From Sipunculus nudus (Eukaryota > Annelida > Sipuncula > Golfingiida > Sipunculidae), in contig CM049307.1 of NCBI GenBank assembly GCA_026874595.1, forward strand, positions 75,928,643 to 75,992,642: DNA of 64,000 bases, in the 5' to 3' direction. The notes beneath the pieces were generated by a model that saw only the letters and a program-made list of their open reading frames with translations, ran no database searches and was not told the origin of the DNA. Numbering within the stretch: the first letter of the stretch is position 1; each line of letters begins with the position of its first letter. The translations under genes and the position numbers were made by a program. Shown in pieces: positions 45,299 to 58,785 of the stretch.

Positions 45299-48200
45299 CT
45301 TACCATGCAGAGTCAATAAATGTAACAACGCACAGCGCTGTGGAAAGTTTCCGTGTATAAGATTAAGACGACACCCCGAGATCCGTTTACAGAGATAAGC
45401 GGGACATTGATGAGATAACCAGATGCCTGGTATGTCATTTTCAGATCATCCTTTATATTGTATTAACATTCTGAGTGGCACATGTCTAAGGCTGATGGAC
45501 ATGAATGGCCTTATTATCAGTTGTATGCGCTTTTTAGTTCACAGGGCTTATCATGATTTTTGAGCCCGAGTTAAGACATTAACCGTTTAAATGTTTACAT
45601 GTTAATGCGAATATTAGACATAGACCCAAGTGCTATTACATACAGTATGACAATGGCACCGTTACATCGTTTTAAGCATTCCTTATTATGTGATAAGAAC
45701 TTTTCCAAATTAAAAAAAAATAATGCTCAGTTCAAATGTAGGTTAGGCCTCACTAAACGAGTGGGTGTTTGCGTTAAACCAGGCGGGTATGCGTTCATCC
45801 CGTCTGTGTGTTTGTGTGTTTGTTCACAATATTACTCACCCAATCATGAATAGAATTTAATGACACTTTCAGAGTATTTCGGGAATGGAGCATTGAAGAA
45901 AATATTTGATTTTGGTGTGGATTCGGTACATGATCCGGACCCAGAAACGCCATAAAGGAATGGTCACAATATACAATCACTTATGGACAAATGAACCTGG
46001 GAACATGGGTCGAATAAGTGAATGGCAGAGGCTTGCTTTTATTAGAATAATCATTCATAAGAATACAGATTTCTGGTTCTGATTATCTCTTTATCAGATT
46101 TTAAGAACTTGTCCCATGGGTCATGACGCTCAGCTGATGGAAGTCCTGATCTGTACCACCGCTTATTTGCTTTCATTGTCACAGTAACCTTGAGTCATTC
46201 GTGTGTTTACATGTGCGAGTGAAGCATTGGTATTAATTTACATATCATATATAGATATTTATGCATATCAAAAAGTGTAAATTTTCAGAGCATGTTTGCA
46301 CAGTCGGTGTTACTAATTTGTTTATTTCTTAAAGTATGACTTTTCGAGACAAAGGAAATGTCCAGACAACCTGATGTAGTGAAGTATTTTCACTTTATTT
46401 CTGGTCGTCAAGTACAGCATGACTTGGTCAATTTGTCTATAATAAGTATTTTGTTTTTCGCAGAAGTTATCGATGTATCTGAACCATAGACTTTTTATCT
46501 TGGCCGGACATGGTTTTCTTTGTTATTCTACATTGTGTGAAGGTGCAATGGTTGAGAGCAATGGTTAAGCTCATTGTCGGGAGACACAGTAACTGGTGGA
46601 TTGCGCGTAACCAGAATTCTACTATGTATAATCCAGGTGGCCCGATATATTTTGCTTGCATTTCAGTGATGGTTTTATGGTCTGTAACCGATCATGAAAC
46701 CAAATGTATTCTGTGTGTGGCATGGTGAAGTTTATGCTAGCCTTATGGTAGTGTCATACACTAGGACTGATTTACCAATAGCTGTTCAAACTATAAGGTA
46801 CAGCAAAGGTCGAGCTAGGTGCAATTTATTCATCGAATCCGTAGTTTTATTGATACAGGTTTTGTGTAGATGGAGAACGAACAAATATAAACGAGACCAG
46901 GGATGTGCAATAGGTTGTGTGCGAATTCGTTGAAACATGGCCAGGATAAATAAATCTTCTATTTATGTATAATCTATATAAATCTACTAGTTGGACTTTA
47001 ACATTTGTATTACATTGAGAAAAACGTATTGCCAGGTCAGGATATGTCAGGTGGGAGCCCCATGCATAAGATAATGAAATGTGATCAGGGAGATTTAATA
47101 ATATTTAATGATGTTAGTTGTGTTGATCTGTGGATCGGTTTATGTATGGAACTTAGATCTAATAGATTGCGGTTCGTTATGAATCAGCAAACAGACGGTT
47201 CTAGATGCTTCCGGGATGATAGTCGGTAGTTTCCATGTAGAGAAGTGTCAGTAGTATGTAGATAAACCCAGAACATTCCTGTTGTTTCCACACTGTAGAA
47301 GTATGTAAAGACCGGTTTCAAGGCCGCCGGGGAGAGAGTTAGACTAGTCCTCTGATGCAGCCATGCAGACATGTCGGTAGAGTTGAGTTCAGGGGGTCAG
47401 TGAGATTTATCAGTCAAGACGTGTTGTTACCAACGAAGTGTTGTGTAGATTTGGACCAGACAGGGTGTGTTGTCAGGCACTGCTTTTAAGACAAGTATTG
47501 GTCCTGGGGTTTTACATTTAGCCAAACAGGGGATAGGAATACTTTGTGTGGGGAGAAGAATCGTAGATGCATAGAGTCAGTTAACGGCGGGCGAAAGCCA
47601 GAGAATTTTGTATTCTGGACTTACTGTTTGTACGACTGGAACCTGTCAACGGTGGGGAAAAGCCGTTTGTGACGTTTTGGAAATTAACTCGTTTTCGTTA
47701 AAACCCCTAAACATAGAGACATTTGCGAGAAAGTTCCCTGGATATATATGTCCCATGAGTGTGATTTGTGACATACGCATATTTGTGATCGTTGATAGGT
47801 ACCGTTCTGATTCAGAAATTTGTTTTATTCAACCAGTCACATTTTACGTCTTGCTTATGTTAACAGGAAGTTGTATGCCTGCTGTGACGCAGTTAGGGGA
47901 ACATATTACTTGTGAAACTTTGAGATACTTAGGCATTATGGAAACAAATAATGTTAGACATAACAAGTCCAGTCTCGCTAAATCAATAGAGACTATCATC
48001 TATGGGCAAATGGCTGCCTATGGTATCTTTTTTTCCATGACGTTTATATGTCATTGATAATGGTAAAGGTTATTGGTCATATTAACAAAAAAGGGCGTAT
48101 TTTATGCTAAATGTTGAAATGTTAAGGTCAAAGTTGGGTTGAACATTGGTGGGTTACTTAATTTCACCTTCCTGCAAGAGCCAGTAGAATTTTAAGAAGT

Positions 48201-48926
48201 ATAAAATTAAAAATATAAACGTTGGTGCTTGTAATTAAGTTTTCAATTTCACATTGCGCCTTGCTTACTCAGCAAAAGCTGTTAGACAACATTTCAGTGC
48301 GAGATTTTCAATTGGCACACTTGGTAGAATACACAACAGTCCAAGGTAGATAGTCTGCACAATGTTTCAAGATTGGGCATAAAAGATTTTAACTAGAGCA
48401 TCCCGACATGGACTTGACGGTCCTTACCATTGCGCAATCTATAAGGTAACATTTAACGTTATGAAAGATGAAAAGAATGGATATTTATTTTTTTCTCATA
48501 TAACCCATGTGCATTTCACATACGAGATGTCATAATGGGTCTACAAGTAATTTATATGAAGGGATACTATGACACTTTAATATGCGAGAACATCTACATT
48601 TATATTTACAAGAAAAAAAATAATATTTTCAGACATGTAAAATATCCACATTGGTAACAATTTTAATGTTAGAAATGTAGGCCTACATGAATATTCGAGT
48701 CTTGATTTCATTTATTGGAGTTATCGTTTAGAATTACTCGGGCTTCTTTCAGATCCGTCTGTAGATACAGGATTCGAAACAATGTTTGTGGGTCATTTCT
48801 TTGTATTTCTTGGATTTTTAGAGTTCAGCTTTCTAAGGGACCTCAGGAATATTTCAGTTATGGAATGCAATATTATTTATCAAACAGGAGATAACACCCG
48901 CTTCCTTCTTGAAGATATCTCTAAGT
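45299..48926. other. Spacer between genes B and C; no supported gene
   Basis: It should hold the gene B promoter near 45300-45600, but I see no distinctive element. An inverted copy of the dispersed repeat lies at 45780-46000 and a solo inverted element tail (CCCATGGGTCATGACGCTCA, GCTGA) at 46112-46137. Open frames at 46694-46933 and 47608-48057 have no recognisable domain. Confidence 0.45.
48711..48716 (-). terminator. Possible polyadenylation signal of gene C
   Basis: AATAAA on the gene strand about 215 bases past the stop. Weak evidence on its own. Confidence 0.25.
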
Positions 48927-49123
48927 TTAGCATGCTGGTCCAACACACGATGACGGTTTAATAACTACGGACGAGTCCAACTTGTGGGGGCGGTCAGCTC
49001 CAAGGAGTTGCATGGCATTCAGAAACTCTCTCTGTAAGATGTCCAGAATCTTCTCCACACCCTCATGACCGCTGTGGGCGAGTCCGTACCAGATTGGCCG
49101 TCCAACAAATACCGCACGAGCAC
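48927..49123 (-). CDS. Gene C exon 5 (terminal)
   Basis: Acceptor [26 protein letters not shown] to LDSSVVIKPSSCVGPAC and stop. Aligned to gene A, the residues IKP stand where A ends in SKL. Confidence 0.88.
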
Positions 49124-52100
49124 CTGTAGACGAATGTGGAGTAAAAGTGTCGTAAAATGAGGAAAATATTGTGCAGCCATAAGCGACTGGACTAATCGGG
49201 ACATTTAAATTCAATCGATTCAAATAGATCAAATGAAAATACAAATTCTAATGCGATATGATATTTTCAGAAGCAAATGCATCCAATATATATTTCCGAT
49301 GCAATAGTATTTGCCCTTAAATTATACTTTTTTTAACTGATATCAATGTTAGCACATTGTCATTTGTTGTAAATTCCCTGCAAAAATATGGGAAAGACAG
49401 GTCTCAATGGGTTGCTATGAGAATAAAAAAATGCTTCAAAGCAAACCCCGTCGCCTACATCTTTTAGAGTTCCGGAGATTTTACAGTCGTAAATTCCCTG
49501 CAGAATTCACAAAATGGGAAAAGCAGGTCTCAAAGGTTGGATAAGTACATCAGAATTAAGGGTTATGTTGCTTGAAGAAATTGTCGTTTCGCAATAACGT
49601 CTGTGAAGGAAACTGATGGAATTTTTGTATTTTATAAGCAAGCTGACAAATTGCAAATATTCCAAGTTTTTAAGTAATAAAATAAAATTCGCCCGCTCGC
49701 ACCATATAACTATATTTGTTGGCGTGCCCTTATTCATACCCATGGCGATTGCTTTTGCGACATCAGTTCCCGTCCGGATTCCGCCGTCCATGTACACTTC
49801 AGCGCTCCCGTTAACCGCCGCTACGACGTCACTCAGCACATCGAGGGTTGCCGGAACCCCGTCAATAGTTCTACAGACCATAGAAAAAATACCGGTTGCC
49901 ATTTGTTGCTACCGTTTAACCCGTCAAAAGACAAAGAGGACTAAGGTGCTGTTTTGGGTTCGTGAAATTTCTGTTATAGACCGTCACCGTCAAAAGTGTA
50001 TACTAAGACATTAGAATAAATCTAATCATTGTTGCCCTTTTTACTTAAAATATATTTGAACGTTTTTGACAAACAAACAAAAGGTATTCCTGTTATTACC
50101 GATAAAAGAAGGGATCATTTTAATATTATATACATTTTGCAGAACCCTGAACCCCTAAATCTAGGTCATCACACCGGCTGATTCTCAAGTATTTGGGTTA
50201 TATATGATACCTTACCGGACACGTGCATCTTGCGAGCATATTGCTTAAGTGTGTTTATAATTGACATGCGTACTGTTTTTTTCTTTCATGTTAAAAATGT
50301 TATTCTTCCATTTTTGTGGAAAATGTTTCATAAAGTATCACCACATATAGAGTCCCAAGTGACCACTTTTTTTTTATTTTTCTGACTGCATGAAAAGTCT
50401 TTTGGCGTACTGTGTGATTCTCTGATCAAGTTATTTGACTACAGGCATATTATCGTTGACATAAGAAAAAACATAGTGCCGATGAGAACCGCCTAACTGT
50501 TTACAGCTATGGGTTTATAACAACGACCCAAATATGGAAAAAGTCCAAATGTAACCTTAACATTTCATTAAATTGTTTATTATGGTTAAAATATTTTTGC
50601 GACTGGTGTCAATGAGGATTCGCTCAAGACCGAAGCAAAAACCGTTCCCTCGATTTGGGAATGAATGTGATGGTTGAACGTCAGGTAAATAATCTTTGTG
50701 CTTTCGGTTGATTAATTATTGTTCATTCCTCGGATCTAAAAAAATACCCAACAGACGCCAATTTTTCAACATTCTAAAAATCAATTTGTAAACAAGATTT
50801 TACCAGGGTTGTCAAAACGTAAGACTACAGTCAGATTTATTGCCGGGAAGACTGGTCCCCTTACCCTTTTCTTTCCTTATCATAGCCTCCTGTTTATATA
50901 TGGTTGCATTACAGCTAGATCTCAGGTACCGGTCTATATGTCACGAGATGTATACGTTCCCAAACCTTAAAGTACAAATATTTGTAGATTTTGCACATAT
51001 GTCAGCAAGCGATAAGAAAGGGGAGTTACGCAACAACTATACCCGAATTGATAGGTGTGGGTTTCTTTTGTAAAACATTAAACAGATTGCGGAATATTTA
51101 ACCCTGCGTCAATGGAGAAACGCACAACGGCCTGTAGACAAGCAGAAAAGACCACAGCTACAGAAGATGGACTCAATGTCATAAGTCCCTGGTCCATTTC
51201 ATCCCCTCATGTCCGTTTTTTGTTATGAACATTTGTACTAGTTATATTTCAAAGGAGAAAATGGTAGTGAAGGGTATAGAAGATTAAAGGGCCTAATTTA
51301 CAATGAGGTCGTTAAAACCTAAAATTATAATTTCTTTAAGAAAGAAAATTATATGGAAATACGAGAAATCAGTCTACATTTTACAATATATCAGATCCAC
51401 CTATGACAGGCAAAGTCATTGGTCACATGCAAAAAGCAGACCTCAATTGACAGCTGCTGATTGGATGATGTGATGGAAATACTCTAAAAATATGACCAGC
51501 TAAAACAAATATGGCTACTCATGCACGGACACACCTTTGTTAACTCATTGGAGTAACTCGAGAGAAACGAAAGTCGTGAGACATAAACTGGAGATTTAGT
51601 GCAAAGTTCTTTATTGTCACATTAGACTGTCACTTCCATATGCGTTTTTTAAAAGAAAATGATCAAAGAAGAACAAGTGGACACAGTTGATGCAACAAAG
51701 TATAATATGATGATGGAGACGAAACATCGTGCAAACCCTATAAAACCTATTGCCAGCCCTTCCGGCCAAAATCATCCGTTCAGCGTCCACCCACAATTTC
51801 AAAAATGTTTCTTCTCCTTTATATAATGACCGATTGTTCTACCTGATATTGCCAGGTGAGGGCTTTGGAACTTGTACAACGAGTGTTGATATTCATTTAA
51901 CATGCTAATTAATGCAAACATTTTTGTTCAAGGGTTTATCTTTCAAGGGAATATCGGAACTGGCTCCTTAATTTTTGCCAAAACTGTCTATATCTGTCAC
52001 GCATTTTTGGCTGCAATGACAAGGTCAAGGACAGACTTTGCCTGGCTGATTGGATTCTCCACATAGAAGATCTATCAGTGAATTTCAAAAGATCTTGCCC

Positions 52101-53246
52101 CTGCGTGGTTTGGTTGATGATAGTTGTTGGTACAATTAAAAAGGGCACCGCAAAACGGAACATCCCCTCGCACGGGACATAATTAGAATGGTTGTATTAC
52201 ATAGTGTGAACATGAGGAGGGCAGCTCTCTGGCCATGACCTTTGACTCGTGACCCCATAATCGATAGGGGTCTTAGTTTTTGTCAAACGGTTAAGCTTTA
52301 AATGGGACCACAATTTTTTTTTCAAGAAATGGGCCCTGTGGCCGTGACCTTGACCCCGTGATCTTAAAATCGGTAGGATTTTCATCTATGGGTTGCTAAG
52401 CCATATGTGCAAGATGAAAGGTTTTGGTCAAACGGTTTGGCTTGAAATCGATCCATAAGCCAATTCCGGTCGGGCAGACTGACAGATGAGCAGACGGAAG
52501 GACGCACGAACGGAGGCGTTAATATATCCCCTTCGCAACCTCCTTGAGAGACCAACTCTCTGTGATGAAAGTTACCTACACTTAGTGTAACTGCAATATC
52601 GTATTTTCTCAACGCCGCATAAACTCTACGTCACTAACGTTCTGGTTTGATAAGGGCATGAACCGATAAATATATATTTATGATATATATGAAATATATA
52701 GTTGTCTAGAAATATGTCATACTTACCTTGCTCCATGATTCGATACCCAAATAGCGTCAGCTCCAGTTTGGAGAGCTAATATGGCGTCTTCCCTGCGAAG
52801 AATACCTTTGGTGATGATAGGTAAACTGGTCTGGTTCCGTAACCTTTTCAACTCGTCCCAGTTTTGTCCTGGATTTGTCGATGTTTCAGAGGAACTGTCC
52901 GGAAAATTAGGGTACGGAAGGTCTGGCAGTTTTATTAACCCTTTCCGAGGGTTATAATAGTAACCATGCACTGGACGATCTATGGTTAGTACCAATCCGT
53001 TGTAGCCTGACTGCTCTGCCCGCCGGACGAAATGCAACGTCACCTGGCGGTCCCGAAAAAGTCTAAGCTGTTGCCATCTTATGCCACCGGGCGCCGCTGC
53101 AGCGACTTCCTCCATTTTGATATTGGCATATGAACTGATGGTCGCAATAACATTCATTGCCTTGGCGCCTCTTGCCGTAGCGTTCTCACCCTCAGGGTTT
53201 GCCCATCTGTGCAATAATACAAAACTGAATTATATAAAGTGAAATG

Positions 53247-53298
<52 letters not shown>

Positions 53299-53454
53299 GT
53301 GTGTGTGTGTGTGTGTAGATTTGTTCGTGCGTTTGTGGGTTTATTCACCAATAAACAACGTTTTGCGTATTAAATGACAGTTCTGGGTAGGAATTGTCTA
53401 CATGTACATTTGATTGGGACAATTTAGTTTTAGAGAATTTTCCATTAAAACTTC

Positions 53455-53513
<59 letters not shown>

Positions 53514-54522
53514 AGGAAGTGGATAATAAACATGCTTTTTTCTTATCTGTTTATAATTATTATAAGAAAGGGAAAAGAAGAGGTCAGGTGTACCTGTGCA
53601 TTGCAGTTGGAGAAATTCCAATTGGGCATGAGACCACGTGACCGAGTATGGTGGTGGTGGTGTTGGCGTCCGCCACACCTCTGAGCAGGTGAGGTCTTAG
53701 ACGATACCGGGAGAACGCGGCCTCGTTGTCTCTCAGCGTCTCCTCTTTAGTAGCGGCCAGCTGCACGTAGAGCCAAGCGCTCCTGTCCAACGTTCGTTTC
53801 GCATATTCTTGGTAATTGTACACATTGACAAGACGAGTTTCTTCTTCTTCTGGTGGCGCCGTCTGCAGGGGTGTTTGATAAATTGCATATTAATTATTAT
53901 TCATAATGTTATTTTATCTGTTCATTATTTATTTCAAATTTTTGAATGGTCGATGGATACTGCTCGATTTGGCGATAATTTTGCAATTTCAGCTTATTTT
54001 GGATTACCGAATCCGACACAAGGGAAAAATCAAACAAACGAGAACTATGTTTAAAATATGGGGCTGGATTCACAATGTGAAACCACGCTATCATCGGCGT
54101 GATGACTTTTCTTTGTCTGTGCCTATCCTGGTGGTGAAGCCCAGAGATCCTTGCTATACAAAGCAGCGGTCAAAACAAAAGAAGATATGGATGCGTTCAG
54201 TGTATAATCGATGCGCGAGGAGCGTACCCAGCCACCCGCATGCAGGCAGCTTGGCACTAGTCTAGAACCTTTATTTTGACTAAAGACAGAGCGATCTTGT
54301 TTTCTCTATAGCAGTTACTTCAGCAAATACCGCTTGACATGAATATTATATGGCTCAGTTCAAAATCCAAGTCAATGCACGGCCCAGTTTAAAATCCCAG
54401 TCAATGAACGCGGCTCATGTGCTACATCTTTTTTACTGTTCTTTTTCCATCTGTTACTGGTAATATTTTTATTCATCTTGCGACAAAAAAATGATAAAGA
54501 AATAATTAATTAATAAAAATAC

Positions 54523-54578
<56 letters not shown>

Positions 54579-54733
54579 ACGGTACTAGAATTGACGAAGT
54601 TGATACACTTCGTTCGGATTATGAAAGCGTAAACTATATTTTAATTTTCCTTCTATTTTTTTATTCTGTTTATTTGCGCCTTCATCGTGTCAGTAGCTTT
54701 TTATCATGCTGAATTTCAATGTGTATGCCACCA

Positions 54734-54791
<58 letters not shown>

Positions 54792-54995
54792 TCGATATGC
54801 TTTTTATTCTTGTGCTTCAATCTTTGATGTTACATAAATTAACAGCACAAGGAGACTAGCATGGTGAACAATACCTACCTGATTAGATCTTTGCTCTTTA
54901 CTTCTATGTAACAGAACAATGACCGAAATGAGGTTTGTGACGAGCAAAACGCAGGATATAACGCCAAGAATCAGCAGCACCCGAATAACACCCAT
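48927..54995 (-). CDS. Gene C: membrane-anchored 2-hydroxyacid oxidase, Tyr129 replaced by Arg
   Basis: Five exons (54995-54879, 53862-53594, 53206-52727, 49870-49740, 49123-48927) join in frame to 397 codons without a stop. The N terminus MGVIRVLLILGVISC begins a single hydrophobic segment (about residues 4-29), followed by a Ser/Lys/Glu linker and TAPPEEEETR. The oxidase barrel keeps Tyr24 (WLYVQLA), Asp157 (TIDRP), Lys230 (IITKGIL), His254 and Arg257 (SNHGAR), and the FMN phosphate site (DGGIRTG, VGRPIWYG). At the Tyr129 position it has Arg (QQLRLF), shared with D. Family knowledge says Tyr129 helps bind the substrate carboxylate, so specificity may differ. Sequons NTT, NAT, NQT fit lumenal exposure. 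It ends PSSCVGPAC, no PTS1. Closest relative in the window is D. Confidence 0.88.
49740..49870 (-). CDS. Gene C exon 4
   Basis: 131 bases, acceptor GTCTGTAG and donor G|GTATGA. TIDGVPATLDVLSDVVAAV then [18 protein letters not shown]. Confidence 0.88.
52727..53206 (-). CDS. Gene C exon 3
   Basis: 480 bases, acceptor TTGCACAG and donor [30 protein letters not shown] (Arg at the Tyr129 position), [33 protein letters not shown](R). Four codons shorter than gene B exon 3. Confidence 0.9.
53250..53314. repeat. (TA)n/(TG)n microsatellite in gene C intron 2
   Basis: An alternating AT tract passes into GT repeats, between exons 2 and 3. The matching intron of D lacks it. Confidence 0.9.
53458..53510. 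repeat. (GA)n microsatellite in gene C intron 2
   Basis: About 25 GA units. The homologous site in D intron 2 (near 62141) has only a short GAGAGA run, so the tract expanded or shrank after duplication. Confidence 0.9.
53594..53862 (-). CDS. Gene C exon 2
   Basis: 269 bases, acceptor CCCTGCAG and donor AG|GTACAC. TAPPEEEETRLVNVYNYQ, WLYVQLAATKEETLRDN, then [15 protein letters not shown]. Confidence 0.9.
54526..54575. repeat. (TA)n microsatellite in gene C intron 1
   Basis: Alternating TA tract; a second one lies at 54738-54786, both between exons 1 and 2. Confidence 0.9.
54879..54995 (-). CDS. Gene C exon 1 (membrane anchor)
   Basis: 39 codons, donor CAG|GTAGGT, phase 0. The hydrophobic run carries VLLVTNLISVIVLL, matching gene B exon 1 in length and core. 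Basic residues on both sides make topology uncertain by charge alone. Confidence 0.75.
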
Positions 54996-56338
54996 TATTA
55001 TTTTAATACTGGTTAATAATTACTCGGCAGAATGAGAGGTTATGCTGATCACGATACATACGGATATGCCTGTGGGGAGATAAGAAATGTCACGGGGCTG
55101 GTCGCTAAAGGTCCTTGAAGACATCGATTTATCATACTTAAAAGTACTTTAATGGGAACCATAAATTGGCGCAGGTGGACTTTGTTTGGGTGAGCCATTA
55201 CGGTACAGAAACCAGGACTGTGTGACAAATGCCAGTGACACAGCAGAAGCATATCAGCATAGTCCTTGGTCTGAGTCAGTATAGACACAAACATATACTA
55301 GTTTATCCCGTTTCACTGTACGCTTAGGATAAATAAAGTCCGTATTAGAACAAACGTGTTTATTCAGCATATCCTGCAAAACCACCAGAGCATAGCTCAT
55401 TCACGTAGTTCAGACTGACGCAATATTTATACTCTTTGTAATCACTTTAAACAAAAGTGTTTCATACACACCTGCCAAGATTTTGAGAGTTAAGCATATG
55501 GACAAAAAAGAATGGCTTAATCTCATTTACAAATGATGAGAAAGTGGCGCCTCGTGTATCTAAATTTGAGAATTATGAGTCAGTTTCTCCCCCGTCTCAC
55601 GATGGCATCATAAGACGCTGCACTTAAACTTCATCAATGTATAATTTTTTGACAATATCTCCGAAACTATACACCTGAATTACATAAACTATAGCTTAAT
55701 TTCATCCCCTGAGTCTTCTCCATAACTTGGTCAATTCATCTGGCCTCAGCTTTGTGTCACTCTAACAGTGTGTCTGTCTATCTGTCAGGTGTCATCAATT
55801 TCGCCTTCTTGCATTGTTCTTGTGTCTAACATATAGCATTCTACAGGCCACAGTTTTACAGGAATCCTTTTGAAACTGATACATCTTATGTCTTATACTA
55901 ATATCTCGAAAGTGATTTTTTAGTTTCGGAAAATAGCCGCTGTTGGGCGCTTCACATGAAACACTACAACATATCATTTTTGCCTAGATCTCTAAGACTT
56001 TAAACCTAAATTTCATAAACTGTAGCTTATTTTCTTCCTGTATCTTCTTCATTACATAGTTTAGTCTTTTTGTCTTTACTTTCTGCCGCTTTGTCAGTAT
56101 ATCGGTCACTTCAAAACACTTCAAAATGTTATTTTCCTTATAACTTTGTCCATTCTGGTCCTATCTTCACAAACTTTGGCTCATTTTTTTCACCTTCGTC
56201 TTTTACATAACTAAGTCTAGTCAACTGGTCTCAACCTTGTGTCACTTTGTCAATATGTCTGTCTGTTTGCAAGTTGTCCTAAATGTTGCCTTCTTGCTGG
56301 TTCTTTCCTCTGTTATAATAGCATTCTATAGGCCACAG

Positions 56339-57901
56339 CAGACATGGGTCGAATACAGGAGAAATGTACTCGAATACGAAAACGAATACAAATACTCCAA
56401 AACAGAAATGTATTTGAATACGAATACGAATACAAATACAAATGTATTCATGAATATATATATGAATACAATATACTTAAACAAAAAGAAACTATCAAGT
56501 ATCAATTTTGTTTAATACTATTAACTGCAATCATCATATATTCACACTTGCAAAATGTGTTTTAGTCCAAAATTCAAAATATTCATGTAATCCGCTGTGT
56601 TTGCATTAATTTCCAAACTGCATAATGATGGATTATTATTTATTATGGTGGTTTGTTACACAAAATATGTAAATGAATTTTCCTTTTAGGGTTGGGGCCT
56701 GGTACTTGTACCTGTGCCTGTACCTTTACCTATAGATACACAATTCAGAGTACCTGTACCTGGCTGTCATGAGTAGGAAGTACCTTGTACCTGTACCTGG
56801 AACTAAATTATCAGTACCTGGTACAAGGTACTCCAGGTACAAATTTATACTGGCACTTGAAAATGACACAAGGCTTGGCTCAATTGCATGTACAAAGCTG
56901 TCACCCCTGTCAGGGCAGTTAGCCATCTTAGGCAGGCGAAATTACAAAGCATTCATCCTTTCTGCCTTTGTAGCTAGCTACCTGGCTAGCAAGCTAGTCA
57001 ACCTCCAGCCTCTTAAACAGGAAGTGCATTGCAGCATTATAATCAGCACAAGTACACAGCTACCAACAAAGGATAGATACACGGGGTTGCCTACATGCCT
57101 CATGTCTAAAGTTGGCTTTAATATGTACACTGAGCAGGGTTGGGGCCAGTTACTTGTACCTGTATCTAGGTACACAGTTCACAGTTACGTGAATTACCGG
57201 TTTACCAAGATACTGGAATGGACATTAGGTTTGGTCAAGTAAGGTACTGAGCTGTCATCCCTGTCAGGGCTGTTAACTAGACCAGGCAGGGGTAATTACT
57301 AAGCTTTCAACCCTTTGAACTTGAATGGACTTGGCTATTAGCATGGCCAGTAGCATGCTGGCCTGGCTACCTTCAGCTTCAACACAGGAAGTTCATTGTG
57401 GCATTTTAAAAGGTAAAAAGCAAAGGATATGGACAGGGTTGCTTGCCCAATGAAGATACCTGTTGTCTTGTATGTATAAAGAACATTTGGTATAGCTGTA
57501 GGATAAATGTAGAAGTAAAGAGGGTCTGACTGATGGAGATGTACATACACATGACAGAATAAACACATTAATATTAATTTAATAAGAATAAAGTAAAAAA
57601 TGTCAAATGTGTAAATAAGATTATTAGTGTGCATGTGGTAAGTGGGTCTAAATCAATCGCTATGGAAATAATGGCACATTTTCCCAAATGGATAAAGGAC
57701 AAAAGGTAAACAACATTAATATTTACTGCGTGTATTCATGAAAAGTATTCATGAATGTGAATACTTCCGCAATTTATTTGAATACGAATACAAATACGTT
57801 TGTACTTTAAACAAATGTATTCGAATACGAATACGAATACTGAAAATACCTGTATTCTTATACAATGAATACGAATACTGAATACGAATACCCCATGTCT
57901 G
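56339..57901. mobile_element. hAT-like non-autonomous element, 1563 bp
   Basis: Ends CAGACATGGG (56339-56348) and CCCATGTCTG (57892-57901) are perfect inverses, with subterminal GAATACGAATACGAATAC repeats on both sides. Flanks are GGCCACAG (56331-56338) and GGCCACAC (57902-57909), a 7/8 target duplication. A paralogous uninterrupted site exists at about 55850 (GGCCACAGTTTTACAGGAAT), matching what follows the right flank. Inside, GTTGGGGCC..GGTACTTGTACCTGT blocks repeat at 56690 and 57139. No transposase ORF. Confidence 0.8.
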
Positions 57902-58581
57902 GGCCACACTTTACCAGGAATCACTTTGCAACTTTCACCTATTGTATATTGGTACGATTTCTTGAAGCTGTATATGTATTTTTAAATAGGTCAAAGTTCA
58001 AGGTCAAAGTCATGAAAACACGTCAGATTATTATTATCATCGTAACTTTGTCAGTATTGGTCCAGTCTTTACAAACAATGGCTCATTGTCTTCCTCTTTG
58101 TCTTCTTTATGACATGTTCAGGTTATCTGTCTTCCAATCTGGGTCAGAGTGTTTCCGGCAAGCGCGTGACCTCTGGTCGTCTTGTTTTTTTTTTTATTAT
58201 TTTGCCGGATATACTGCGGGCTCGAACCTTGAAACACATTGGCCGGGGAGGGTGCGGGCTGAAAGAAAATTTTGCGGGGCTAGTGAAGGCTGAAAGATTC
58301 TGCGGGCGGGCCGGGCTGAATTATTTTATTGCGGTGTGGGCTGACAGGGCGTGATGCGGGGCGGGTGCGTGTTCAGTTTTTCGGCCCGCGCAGGGCCCTA
58401 GTCCAAACTCCGACTTTAGCGCTTGTTACCATGGCGTTAACCTATGAGTGAACATTTGACTTAAACCATGATATAATGGGTATTTTAAGCGTTTCCCTCA
58501 TATTAAGCATGTGCATCTAACATAGGCCTAGAAGATGTTATAATTGTTTTAATCTGATAATATGCAAGAAAACCTTATTTT

Positions 58582-58587
58582 TTTATT
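58582..58587 (-). terminator. Possible polyadenylation signal of pseudogene D
   Basis: AATAAA on the gene strand about 200 bases past the old stop. Weak. Confidence 0.2.
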
Positions 58588-58785
58588 AACGAGAAAGATT
58601 GTATATACAGACATGCACGAGTATTCGAGTCTTGATCCAAGATTCGAAGCAACGTGTGGATGTCACAGTAATCTATTTCATGGATAAACAGTTTTCAAGA
58701 GGCTTTGTGACGATCAGCAACATTTAAGTTTTGGAATTTCTTATTATTTCTCAAGGGGGAGATAACATTTTGAATATCTCTAAGT

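Larger units (their letters stand above)
54996..58785. other. Spacer between genes C and D
   Basis: It should hold the promoter of C near 55000-55300; none is distinctive. From about 55560 to 58130 lie diverged tandem units of about 480 bases (TTGTGTCACT, GCCTTCTTGC, TAGCATTCTA.AGGCCACA, TTTTACAGGAATC), one of which is split by the insertion at 56339-57901. Confidence 0.55.

Noticed and set aside
47608-48057. 149-codon open frame on the plus strand
   Set aside because: No recognisable domain, hydrophobic patches of random type, and no splice or gene context.
53394-53684. Arg/Glu-repeat frames over the GA tract
   Set aside because: Microsatellite translation; the real coding sequence on the other strand is gene C exon 2.
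54804-54878. Continuation of the gene C exon 1 frame after the donor
   Set aside because: The CAG|GTAGGT donor matches the exon 1 end of gene B and exon 2 opens in phase 0; the read-through is intronic.
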